From the NCBI RefSeq assembly GCF_031180965.1, contig NZ_JAPSLH010000005.1:62001-126000 (forward strand): 64,000 nucleotides of DNA. The letters are read 5' to 3'. Below, one piece after another: positions 36,212-44,648 of the stretch (positions are counted from its first letter, which is position 1; each line of letters begins with the position of its first letter). The notes under the pieces were generated by a model. That model worked only from the letters and a program-made list of their open reading frames with translations, was not told where the DNA came from and ran no database searches. The position numbers and the translations under genes were made by a program. The DNA comes from Chelativorans sp. Its GTDB lineage: Bacteria > Pseudomonadota > Alphaproteobacteria > Rhizobiales > Rhizobiaceae.

Positions 36212-36241
36212 TCGGTCCCGGCTGGGAGCAGCCGGGACCGA
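36212..36241. terminator. Perfect hairpin between convergent ribB and MFS genes
   Basis: TCGGTCCCGGCT (36212-36223) pairs perfectly with AGCCGGGACCGA (36230-36241) around a 6-base loop. It lies between two converging genes and could stop transcription in both directions, though no T run follows on either side. Confidence 0.65.
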
Positions 36242-36255
36242 TACATGGGTGTTCG

Positions 36256-37476
36256 TCACTCGGCAGGCTGTGCCGCGGCGGCGGGTGCCGCGACCTGCCG
36301 TTCGCGGGCAAGGCTCCTCTGGCCGATGAGCACGGTCAGGAATGCCGCAATGCTGGCCGCCACCGAGACCCAGAAGCCGTTTCGGGCCCCAAACATGTCG
36401 ACCACCCAGCCAGCCGCGAATGCGCCGAGCGCCATGCCGATGCCGATGCCGGTCATGACCCAGGTCACGCCCTCGGTGAGCATGGATTCCGGAACGCGAC
36501 GCTCGATCAGGCCGAAAGCCGTGATGAAGGTGGGCGAGATGGCCACACCGCTCAGGAACACCGTGAGGGCGAGCAGCGGAACCGTACCGGCCAGCAGAAG
36601 GGGCACCTGCGTCACGGCGAGAACGAGAAGCGCGATCGCCAGCCGCCGCTCCATGGGCATCGTCAGCTTCATCGCGCCGATCACGAGGCCGAGAACGAAG
36701 GACCCGAGGGCATAGACGCCGATCACCAGGCTCGCCGCCTCCGGCTGCCCGAGCTCCTCTGTGATTGCGACGGAGCTCACCTCGGCCGTCGAGAAGATCG
36801 CGCCGACGAAGATGAGTGTGAGCGTGACGATCTGCACCGGTCGCAGGCGGATGGCAGAGCGGGAGGGGCCGCCCGAACTTGGCCGGATGCGCGGCTCCGT
36901 CGAGCGCTGCAGGATGAATGCCGCCGTGCCGAACGCCAGCAGGAGCGTGTTGGCCAGCATGCCTGCCTCGGGAAAGAGACTCACGGCCAAGCCGACCGAC
37001 AGGGACGCGCCGAGAATGTAGACAAGCTCGTCCGCCGCCGATTCGAAGGCGAAGGCCGTGTTGAGTTCCGGCCGGTCGTGGAAGATTTCCGCCCAGCGAG
37101 CCCGTACCATGGCGGGTATGCTGGGCATCGCCGCCGCCAGGAGGGCTGCGGCGAAGAGCGTCCACACCGGCCAGTCTTGGTTGGCTGCCGCAATAAGCGC
37201 CAGGAAGGCCACGACCGAAATGGCCGTTGTGGGGATGACGACGGCCGCCTGGCCGTATCTGTCGACCAGCCGGGATATCTGCGGAGCGATGAATGCGTTT
37301 GTAAGTGCGAAGGTGGCCGACACGGCCCCGGCCAGCCAGTATTCGCCGTGCGTCTGGGACAGCATGGCGACAATGCCGATCGGTGCCATGGCGATCGGCA
37401 GGCGCGCCACAAAGCCGGCAGAGGAGAAACCTTTGGTGCCCGGCACCTTGAAGATTTCGCGGTAAGGATTGGGCAT
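36256..37476 (-). CDS. MFS transporter
   Basis: 406 residues, 12 predicted membrane segments. The N-terminal half contains APIGIVAMLSQTHGEYWLAG, the cytoplasmic loop ISRLVDRYGQAAVVIP between helices two and three (the MFS signature-like GxxxDRxGR region, weakened) and many Ala/Gly-rich helices. Such proteins are often drug or metabolite exporters, but the substrate is not shown. The start ATG 37476 has AAGGA upstream; an ATG at 37506 is possible. It is divergent from a TetR gene with three identical-type operators between, so it is almost certainly repressed by that regulator. Confidence 0.9.
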   Translation of the reverse strand: MPNPYREIFKVPGTKGFSSAGFVARLPIAMAPIGIVAMLSQTHGEYWLAGAVSATFALTNAFIAPQISRLVDRYGQAAVVIPTTAISVVAFLALIAAANQDWPVWTLFAAALLAAAMPSIPAMVRARWAEIFHDRPELNTAFAFESAADELVYILGASLSVGLAVSLFPEAGMLANTLLLAFGTAAFILQRSTEPRIRPSSGGPSRSAIRLRPVQIVTLTLIFVGAIFSTAEVSSVAITEELGQPEAASLVIGVYALGSFVLGLVIGAMKLTMPMERRLAIALLVLAVTQVPLLLAGTVPLLALTVFLSGVAISPTFITAFGLIERRVPESMLTEGVTWVMTGIGIGMALGAFAAGWVVDMFGARNGFWVSVAASIAAFLTVLIGQRSLARERQVAAPAAAAQPAE

Positions 37477-37512
37477 GGGTCTGATCCTTGATGGGAGGAC
37501 GAACAAGGGTTA

Positions 37513-37581
37513 CATACGCAGCGTATGCCAAGTGATGTAGTAGCATACGTTCCGTATGTCAACTCACATACGTTACGTATG
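37513..37581. promoter_or_regulatory. Three palindromic operators CATACGNNNCGTATG
   Basis: Perfect 15-base palindromes occur at 37513-37527 (centre CAG), 37544-37558 (centre TTC) and 37567-37581 (centre TTA). Centres are 31 and 23 bases apart. They fill the 117-base space between the MFS gene and the TetR gene; the third ends 12 bases before the TetR start. They are the evident binding sites of the TetR protein and would control both genes. Confidence 0.88.
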
Positions 37582-37593
37582 GAAAGAGGAATG

Positions 37594-38196
37594 ATGGCAC
37601 GCAAGCCACGCAGTGAGATGATCGCCGAGACACGGGCGAAGCTTGTGGCATCGGCTCGCAAGGCCTTCGGCACGGTTGGATATGCCGAGGCGTCGATGGA
37701 CGACTTCACCGCCGAGGCGGGCCTTACGCGCGGGGCCCTGTATCACCACTTCGGTGACAAGAAGGGTCTGCTCAAAGCGGTGATCATGCAGATCGACGCG
37801 GAAATGAGCTGTCGCCTGAACGAGCTCTCGGCAAAGCACCCCGATCCTTGGCAGGGTTTCGTCGACGAATGCGTCGCTTATATCGAGATGGCGCTCGAGC
37901 CTGAGATTCAGCGCATCATGCTGCAGGACGGGCCGGCAGTGCTGGGAGATCCGTTCACCTGGCCGAATCAGCCGGGCTGCGTCCGCGCTCTGACGGCAAG
38001 CCTGAGCCGGCTCGCCGGAGAAGGCCTGATCGACGTGGAGGACCCGGAGGCGATGGCGCGGATGATCAATGGCGCCTCTCTTCATGCGTCGCTGTGGATC
38101 GCCAATGCCGAAGATCCCTCGGCGGTCTCGAAACGGGCGGTCGCCGCCTTCAAGCAGATGCTCGAAGGGCTGCGCACCGCGAGGAAGCGGGATTGA
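37594..38196 (+). CDS. TetR family repressor, divergent from the MFS gene
   Basis: 200 residues (ATG 37591 is an alternative start one codon earlier). The TetR helix-turn-helix is KAFGTVGYAEASMDDFTAEA followed by GLTRGALYHHFGDKKGLLKA (about 20-60). The C-terminal ligand domain (IMLQDGPAVLGDPFTWPNQP) resembles TetR_C domains of MFS-associated repressors. Three palindromes immediately upstream imply autoregulation and control of the transporter. The inducer is probably a transported compound, but its nature is unknown. Confidence 0.92.
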   Translation: MARKPRSEMIAETRAKLVASARKAFGTVGYAEASMDDFTAEAGLTRGALYHHFGDKKGLLKAVIMQIDAEMSCRLNELSAKHPDPWQGFVDECVAYIEMALEPEIQRIMLQDGPAVLGDPFTWPNQPGCVRALTASLSRLAGEGLIDVEDPEAMARMINGASLHASLWIANAEDPSAVSKRAVAAFKQMLEGLRTARKRD

Positions 38197-38307
38197 TCGG
38201 CTTTCCTTTCTTTGCCGGCGCGGGCATGCGCCGTCCGGACAAGCCCGAACCGGTTGATGGCACCAGCGCGCCGTGGCCAAATGCGGCGCCAGAGCCTATA
38301 TCGGGCT

Positions 38308-39234
<927 letters not shown>

Positions 39235-39237
39235 AGG

Positions 39238-39504
39238 ATGAATACCGGACCGGAAAACGCCGGGACCAATGACGACGTGAAGACGATGAGCTTCGAACAG
39301 GCGCTGCAGGCGCTGGAGAACATCGTCAACGATCTGGAGCGGGGCGACGTCCCGCTGGAGGAGTCGATCCGCATCTATGAGCGCGGCGAGGCGCTGAAGG
39401 CCCATTGCGACCGGCTGCTGCGCGCTGCCGAGGACAAGGTCGAGAAGATCCGCCTTTCGCGCGAGGGCGTACCTGTTGGTACGGAGCCGCTCGATCCGAA
39501 GTGA
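39238..39504 (+). CDS. xseB: Exodeoxyribonuclease VII small subunit
   Basis: 88 residues. The small helical subunit binds XseA to form the single-strand-specific exonuclease VII. The signature [20 protein letters not shown] (about 17-36), [20 protein letters not shown] and the following helix are diagnostic. The gene for the large subunit is not in this window, as usual in rhizobia, where xseB sits with dxs. Confidence 0.95.
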   Translation: MNTGPENAGTNDDVKTMSFEQALQALENIVNDLERGDVPLEESIRIYERGEALKAHCDRLLRAAEDKVEKIRLSREGVPVGTEPLDPK

Positions 39505-39528
39505 GGGCGCAAGTGTGGAGGATGAAAG

Positions 39529-39819
39529 ATGTGCCGCAACATCAGGCCCCTGTTCAATTTCGAGCCGCCGGCCACGCATGAGGAGATTCATGCGGCGGCG
39601 CTGCAATTCGTGCGCAAGGTGAGCGGCACGACGAGGCCCTCGAAGCGCAACGAAGCCGCGTTCGATCGCGCCGTCGAGGCGATTGCTGCGAGCGTTCACG
39701 AGTTGCTCCACTCGATGGAAGTGACGCATCATCATCATGCCAGGAACCGGGAGGAGGAGGCGGCGAAGGCACGCGCAAGATCGGCGGCCCGCTTCGCCCG
39801 GCCAACTGCGGCCTCGTGA
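39529..39819 (+). CDS. DUF2277 protein
   Basis: 96 residues. The start [20 protein letters not shown], then [20 protein letters not shown], matches the DUF2277 family, whose members are small proteins of unknown function with a conserved MCRNI opening. The C-terminus is Arg/Ala-rich ([17 protein letters not shown]). It has no signal peptide. It lies 24 bases after xseB and 7 bases before the dxs GTG start, so it is part of the same transcript. Confidence 0.88.
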   Translation: MCRNIRPLFNFEPPATHEEIHAAALQFVRKVSGTTRPSKRNEAAFDRAVEAIAASVHELLHSMEVTHHHHARNREEEAAKARARSAARFARPTAAS

Positions 39820-39826
39820 GGCACCG

Positions 39827-41740
39827 GTGAGATCCGCGCCTCAAACGCCTCTCCTCGACCGGATCCGCTTTCCGGCCGACCTCAAGCAGCTTCCGGAAGA
39901 GGATCTGCCGCAGCTTGCGGACGAGCTGCGCACGGAGATGATCCATGCCGTGTCCCAGACTGGCGGGCACCTCGGCGCCGGGCTTGGTGTCGTCGAGCTT
40001 ACCGTGGCGCTGCACTACGTCTTCGACACGCCACACGACCGGCTGATCTGGGACGTAGGCCACCAGGCCTATCCGCACAAAATCCTGACCGGCCGGCGCG
40101 ACCGCATCCGCACGCTGCGCCAGGAGGGCGGACTCTCCGGCTTCACCAAGCGCGCCGAGAGCGAATACGACCCGTTCGGCGCCGCCCATTCCTCCACATC
40201 GATTTCCGCCGGCCTCGGCATGGCCGTCGCCCGGGACCTTCAGGGCGGGCGGCGCAACGTGATCGCTGTGATCGGAGATGGCGCGATGTCGGCGGGCATG
40301 GCCTATGAGGCGATGAACAACGCCGGCGCGCTCGACGCCCGGCTGATCGTCATCCTCAACGACAACGACATGTCGATCGCCCCGCCCACCGGCGCGATGA
40401 GCGCCTATCTGGCGCGGCTTGCCTCCGGACGCACCTATCAGGGTTTCCGCGGCTTCGGCAAAAAGCTCACCTCCTACCTGGGCAAGAAGGTCGACCGGGC
40501 GATCACCCGCGCCGTCGGGCATGCGCGCGGCTATGTCACCGGCGGCACGCTGTTCGAGGAACTGGGCTTTTTCCATATCGGTCCGATCGACGGGCACAAT
40601 CTGGAGCACCTCGTGCCCGTCCTGCGCAATGTGCGCGACCATGGCGACGGGCCGGTTCTGATCCACGTGGTCACCCAGAAGGGCAAGGGCTATGCCCCTG
40701 CGGAAGCGGCGGCGGATAAGTATCACGGCGTCGCCAAGTTCGATGTGATCACCGGCGCTCAGGCCAAGGCGCCGGCTGGCCCGCCGAGCTACACCAAGGT
40801 CTTCGCCCAGGCGCTGATCGAGGAGGCGCGTCAGGACCCGCGCATCGTGGCGGTCACGGCTGCTATGCCATCCGGCACCGGGCTCGATCTTTTTGCAAAG
40901 GAGTTTCCCGGCCGCAGCTTCGATGTCGGCATCGCCGAGCAGCACGCGGTGACCTTCGCCGCCGGGCTTGCAACGGAGGGGATGAAGCCATTCGCCGCGA
41001 TCTACTCCACCTTCCTGCAGCGCGCCTATGACCAGGTGGTGCACGATGTGGCGATCCAGAATCTGCCCGTGCGCTTCGCCATCGACCGCGCCGGCTTCGT
41101 CGGCGCCGACGGCGCCACCCATTGCGGCGCCTTCGATGTCACCTATATGGCCGCGCTGCCCAACATGGTGGTGATGGCGCCCGCCGACGAGGCGGAACTG
41201 AAGCATATGGTGCGTACCGCCGCGTACTATGACGAAGGCCCCATCGCTTTCCGATATCCGCGCGGCGACGGCATCGGCGTCGAAATGCCCGTACGTGGGG
41301 GGCCGCTTGCGATCGGCAGGGGCCGCATTGTCCGGGAGGGCACGAAGGTGGCGCTTCTGTCGCTCGGCACCCGCCTCGCCGATTGCCTCAAAGCCGCCGA
41401 CGAGCTGGAAGCCGCCGGCCTCTCGACCACGGTGGCCGATGCACGCTTCGCCAAGCCGCTGGATGGCGAACTCATCGGCCGGCTTGCGCGGGAGCACGAG
41501 GTGCTGGTCACCGTGGAGGAGGGGGCGATCGGTGGCTTTGGTGCCCATGTCCTGCATCTCCTTGCCCATGACGGCCTGCTTGAAAGCAGCTTCAAGGTGC
41601 GTCCGCTGGTGATGCCGGACATCTTCATGGACCAGGCCAAGCCGGAAAAGATGTATGCCTATGCGGGGCTGGATGCCGCCGGCATCGTCCGCACCGTCTT
41701 TGCTGCACTGGGGCAGGAGGAGCAGGCAGCGAGGGCGTAG
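39827..41740 (+). CDS. dxs: 1-Deoxy-D-xylulose-5-phosphate synthase
   Basis: 637 residues, a thiamine diphosphate enzyme joining pyruvate and glyceraldehyde 3-phosphate to start the MEP isoprenoid pathway. The thiamine motif [18 protein letters not shown] (about 152-169) and, in the second half, the transketolase-type region [20 protein letters not shown] (about 365-384) with the catalytic Glu are present, as are [17 protein letters not shown] and [20 protein letters not shown]. The start is a GTG at 39827 with GAGG 5 bases before it, matching relatives. It follows xseB and DUF2277 in one operon. Confidence 0.97.
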   Translation: MRSAPQTPLLDRIRFPADLKQLPEEDLPQLADELRTEMIHAVSQTGGHLGAGLGVVELTVALHYVFDTPHDRLIWDVGHQAYPHKILTGRRDRIRTLRQEGGLSGFTKRAESEYDPFGAAHSSTSISAGLGMAVARDLQGGRRNVIAVIGDGAMSAGMAYEAMNNAGALDARLIVILNDNDMSIAPPTGAMSAYLARLASGRTYQGFRGFGKKLTSYLGKKVDRAITRAVGHARGYVTGGTLFEELGFFHIGPIDGHNLEHLVPVLRNVRDHGDGPVLIHVVTQKGKGYAPAEAAADKYHGVAKFDVITGAQAKAPAGPPSYTKVFAQALIEEARQDPRIVAVTAAMPSGTGLDLFAKEFPGRSFDVGIAEQHAVTFAAGLATEGMKPFAAIYSTFLQRAYDQVVHDVAIQNLPVRFAIDRAGFVGADGATHCGAFDVTYMAALPNMVVMAPADEAELKHMVRTAAYYDEGPIAFRYPRGDGIGVEMPVRGGPLAIGRGRIVREGTKVALLSLGTRLADCLKAADELEAAGLSTTVADARFAKPLDGELIGRLAREHEVLVTVEEGAIGGFGAHVLHLLAHDGLLESSFKVRPLVMPDIFMDQAKPEKMYAYAGLDAAGIVRTVFAALGQEEQAARA

Positions 41741-41793
41741 TCTATCTGCGCCCTTACCTTGCCAGGCGGTCCCGCATCCTCCACTAAGCAGTC

Positions 41794-42549
41794 ATGACTA
41801 GGCCGGCCTCTTCCCGTCTTCGCCTCGACCAGCTTCTGGTGGTGCGCGGCTTTTTTGAGAGCCGTGCACGCGCCCGCGATGCCGTACTGCGTGGTACGGT
41901 TCGCGTGGCGGGGGAAGCGGCGGAAAAGCCGGGCCAGGTCGTGGATGCCGACGCCGTTCTCTCCGTGGAGGACCCGGCCCGCCGCTACGTTTCGCGCGCG
42001 GCGCTGAAGCTCGTCCACGGGCTGGAGGCGTTCGGCCTCGACCCTAGCGGGGCCGAGGCGCTCGATATCGGCGCGTCCACCGGCGGCTTCACGCAGGTAC
42101 TTTTGGAGCGCGGGGCTGCTCACGTGACCGCCGTCGATGTCGGAACCGGCCAGATGGATGCCCGCCTGCGCGACGACCCTCGCGTCACATGCCTCGAGGG
42201 CATCAACGCGCGGCACCTTACCGTCGACACGACTGGTGGCCGCCGGCCGGATTTCGTCGTCTGCGATGTGAGCTTCATCTCGCTGAAACTCGCATTGCCG
42301 CCGGCGCTCGAAATGGCGCAGCCGGGCGCCAGCGGGCTGTTTCTCGTCAAACCGCAATTCGAGGCGGGACGCGAGGCGATCGGCAAGGGCGGGCTTCTGC
42401 GCGAGCCGGAGAGGGGCGAGGAGATCGCCCGCGAAATTGCCGGATGGCTGGAGACCAGCAAGGGTTGGCGCGCCATCGGCCTCGTTCCTTCTCCGATCGA
42501 GGGCGGTGACGGCAACCGCGAGTTCCTGCTGGCGGGGCGGAAGGAATGA
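41794..42549 (+). CDS. tlyA: TlyA family rRNA 2'-O-methyltransferase
   Basis: 251 residues. An N-terminal S4 RNA-binding domain (SRLRLDQLLVVRGFFESRAR, residues 6-25, to about 68) precedes an FtsJ-type methyltransferase domain with motif I ALDIGASTGGFTQVLLERGA (about 89-108) and the K-D-K-E-like residues around VDVGTGQMDARLRDDPRV. TlyA proteins methylate 16S and/or 23S rRNA ribose and can influence capreomycin sensitivity; only the fold is seen here. The stop overlaps the start of the next methyltransferase gene by 4 bases (ATGA). Confidence 0.93.
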   Translation: MTRPASSRLRLDQLLVVRGFFESRARARDAVLRGTVRVAGEAAEKPGQVVDADAVLSVEDPARRYVSRAALKLVHGLEAFGLDPSGAEALDIGASTGGFTQVLLERGAAHVTAVDVGTGQMDARLRDDPRVTCLEGINARHLTVDTTGGRRPDFVVCDVSFISLKLALPPALEMAQPGASGLFLVKPQFEAGREAIGKGGLLREPERGEEIAREIAGWLETSKGWRAIGLVPSPIEGGDGNREFLLAGRKE

Positions 42550-43790
42550 GCACCCGCCTCGCCATCGATGAACTGGGCGCGCAGGGCGACGGCATCGCGC
42601 ACACGCCGGCCGGTCCCGTCTATGTGCCCTTTGCACTGCCGGGCGAGGTGGTTTTGGCGCAGGTGGAAAAGGGGCGCGGCCGGCTCCTGGCAGTCGAAAA
42701 GCCCTCGAGCCTGCGGGTGGAGCCGGCAAGCCGCCATTTCGGCATATGCGGCGGCTGCGCGGTCCAGCATCTTGCGCCCGATCCCTATGCCGAGTGGAAG
42801 CGGGAGAAGGTGGTGCGCGCATTGGGCAGCCGCGGCCTCGATGCGGCGGTCGAGCCGCTGATACGCTGCCCTCCCGGATCGCGCCGGCGCGTCACGCTCT
42901 CGGCGCGGGCGGCGGACGGGCGCACGCTGCTCGGCTTCCACGCGGCGCAGTCGCACCGGATCATCAACATCGAGGAGTGCCCGGTGGCGGTGCCGCAGAT
43001 CACCGCCGCACTTTCCGATCTGCGGCAGCTGGCGGGTCTCATCGCGACCGGCCCGAAAACCTTCCGGATGACCGTTACCGCGACGCGCACGGGCCTCGAC
43101 ATCGCCGCGGAGGACCTGGGCAGACTGGACGAGGGGAGACGGCGGCAGGCCATCGACTTCGTGCTCGCCAAGGGCTTTGCGCGGCTTTCCATCGGCGGCG
43201 AGGTGCTGGTCGAACGGGAGAAGCCGGTGGTGCTGTTCGGCAGCACGCCTGTCTCGCTGCCACCCGGCAGTTTCCTGCAGGCGACGGAGCAGGCGGAAGA
43301 GGCGATGGCCGGGCTGGTCTGCAGGCATCTTGCGGGCGCCAAGCATGCGGCCGATCTCTTCGCCGGCAGCGGCACGTTCGCCCTGCACCTTGCGCGCGCA
43401 TCGCGCGTTCACGCGGTAGAGGGGGATGCGGCTGCCCTGAAGGCGCTGGACGAGGCGGCGAAAAGAGCGGGGGGCCTCAAGCCGATCAGCGTGGAAAAGC
43501 GCGACCTATTCAACCGCCCGCTGACTGCCAAGGAGCTTGGCCGGTTCGACGGCCTGGTCTTCGACCCGCCGCGCGCGGGCGCCGAGGCGCAGTGCCGCCA
43601 GATCGCCCGCTCCACGGTGCGGCGGGTGGCGGCGGTCTCCTGCAATCCCGGCACGCTCGCGCGCGACCTGGCCGTCCTCGTGGAGGGCGGCTACGGCATC
43701 GTGAGCGTCACGCCGGTCGACCAGTTCCTCTGGTCTCCGCACGTTGAGGTGGTGGCGCTGCTGGAGCGCGTCAAGAGCGGCCGCCCCTGA
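42546..43790 (+). CDS. TrmA/RlmD-type uracil-C5 RNA methyltransferase
   Basis: 414 residues. An N-terminal TRAM-like region (about 1-55) is followed by an iron-sulfur motif that normally has four cysteines. CGGC is present in HFGICGGCAVQHL and the fourth in IEECPVAVPQI, but the first, expected just before HFG, is replaced (VEPASRHFG). The methyltransferase core has ADLFAGSGTFALHLA and FDPPRAGAE, and the catalytic nucleophile is in AAVSCNPGTLARDL. It would methylate a uridine in 23S rRNA or tRNA. The last 124 bases lie in a rearranged region, so the C-terminus (RVKSGRP) is probably not the ancestral one. Confidence 0.88.
   Translation: MSTRLAIDELGAQGDGIAHTPAGPVYVPFALPGEVVLAQVEKGRGRLLAVEKPSSLRVEPASRHFGICGGCAVQHLAPDPYAEWKREKVVRALGSRGLDAAVEPLIRCPPGSRRRVTLSARAADGRTLLGFHAAQSHRIINIEECPVAVPQITAALSDLRQLAGLIATGPKTFRMTVTATRTGLDIAAEDLGRLDEGRRRQAIDFVLAKGFARLSIGGEVLVEREKPVVLFGSTPVSLPPGSFLQATEQAEEAMAGLVCRHLAGAKHAADLFAGSGTFALHLARASRVHAVEGDAAALKALDEAAKRAGGLKPISVEKRDLFNRPLTAKELGRFDGLVFDPPRAGAEAQCRQIARSTVRRVAAVSCNPGTLARDLAVLVEGGYGIVSVTPVDQFLWSPHVEVVALLERVKSGRP
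43667..43770 (+). repeat. 104-base direct repeat, copy 1 (in the methyltransferase gene)
   Basis: The segment starting CCTGGCCGTCCTCGTGGAGG and ending CTGCTGGAGCGCG recurs at 44453-44556 with a single mismatch (43676 C versus 44462 G). Copy 1 is the coding 3' end of the RNA methyltransferase gene. Confidence 0.95.
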
Positions 43791-43811
43791 CGGGCGTTCG
43801 GCGCCGGCCTT

Positions 43812-44098
43812 TCAGAATGGCAGGCCGGAGCGGCTGATATGGTGTTTCTGGACGGCTCCATCGTCGACTGGACGCCGGTCTTGGGTGGGTTGGAGATTTT
43901 CCGCCAGGCGTCAAGCACGGCTTCCGACTCCCACAGCTCGAACATGTTGATGCGTGAGGGGTCGACGGGGTCCTCGCTGATCGAGAGGTCAAGGCAGCCG
44001 GGATAGGCGCGGGCTCGCCGGATGAGGTCTGCATGAGCCTCGACGAAGGCTTTGCGTAGGTCGGGTGCCATCTTGAGATGTCCTGCAACAATCAGCAT
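43812..44098 (-). pseudogene. Antibiotic biosynthesis monooxygenase (ABM)-type gene, frameshifted
   Basis: From ATG 44098 the frame gives MLIVAGHLKMAPDLRKAFVE and a normal ABM/quinol monooxygenase-like domain (ARAYPGCLDLSISEDPVDPS, MFELWESEAVLDAW). It should end near 43812, but the frame is shifted at about 43850-43858. Reading with one extra base there restores VQKHHISRSGLPF and a TGA at 43812-43814, the usual C-terminus of this family. Without it the frame runs on to 43691 into the opposite-strand methyltransferase gene. So this is a gene with a one-base deletion near its end, or a sequencing error. The activity is unknown; ABM proteins are cofactor-free monooxygenases or quinol oxidants. 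Confidence 0.7.
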
Positions 44099-44391
44099 AG
44101 CGAATTCTCCATCCTGGATGGGCCGTGCGGCGGTTCCCGCAGGCTTCCTGCCTAGGACGGTGAAGAGCGGCCCGATCCGACAATGGGTGGAGATTTGTTG
44201 CGCGCACCGCGACGCCCCCGCCCCAATTGAAGCCCAGAACGGGATGAGGAAAAGCATGAAGCGGATTTCCCCCCGGATTCCGCTCCGACTAATTGAATCC
44301 GACTGCGGAATTTTCGCAGGTCGATTCGACCCCATGTCGTCGCGATCGGGCTGTTGGGTTTCAAGCGGACTTCACGCGCGTCAAACCTCCC
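44099..44391. other. Region between the ABM gene and the tldD fragment
   Basis: No convincing gene. It should carry the promoter of the ABM gene. An inverted repeat ATTCCGC (about 44278-44284) / GCGGAAT (about 44306-44312) flanks an A+T-rich core (CTAATTGAATC), and the base composition is lower in G+C than in the flanks. Confidence 0.5.
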
Positions 44392-44461
44392 TGCCGCCGA
44401 CCGTCATTTGGGCCGTGCGCAGATGCGGCTGGCCGACACTGACGGGTCACAACCTGGCCGT
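44392..44461 (-). pseudogene. Diverged fragment of the tldD 3' end
   Basis: About 70 bases match the 3' end of tldD at 44660-44728, starting TGCCGCCGACCGTCAT and containing TGCGCAGATGCGGCTG, with roughly a dozen differences. It is a scrap of tldD lacking everything upstream. It is joined at CCTGGCCGT directly to the second copy of the methyltransferase repeat. Confidence 0.8.
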
Positions 44462-44575
44462 GCTCGTGGAGGGCGGCTACGGCATCGTGAGCGTCACGCC
44501 GGTCGACCAGTTCCTCTGGTCTCCGCACGTTGAGGTGGTGGCGCTGCTGGAGCGCGGGAGGAAGCGGGACTGAAA
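44453..44575 (+). pseudogene. Second copy of the RNA methyltransferase 3' end
   Basis: Bases 44453-44556 repeat 43667-43770 with one mismatch; the frame then continues GRKRD to a TGA ending at 44573. It encodes the last about 40 residues of the methyltransferase only and cannot be translated as a gene. It may be the original end of the gene before the rearrangement. Confidence 0.9.
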
Positions 44576-44648
44576 TTGGTCTAGTTGTCTAGACCTCTGT
44601 TCTACCGCGTCTCATGCGGTCACCCATGAGCGGCCCGCGTCGGCGGTA

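Noticed and set aside
39554-41569. Open frame of 671 codons antisense to dxs
   Set aside because: Shadow of dxs; no ribosome site or homology.
43667-44575. Simple tandem duplication of the methyltransferase/tldD junction
   Set aside because: The methyltransferase copies differ by one base in 104, but the tldD copies differ by about a dozen in 70, so one duplication event of one age does not explain both.
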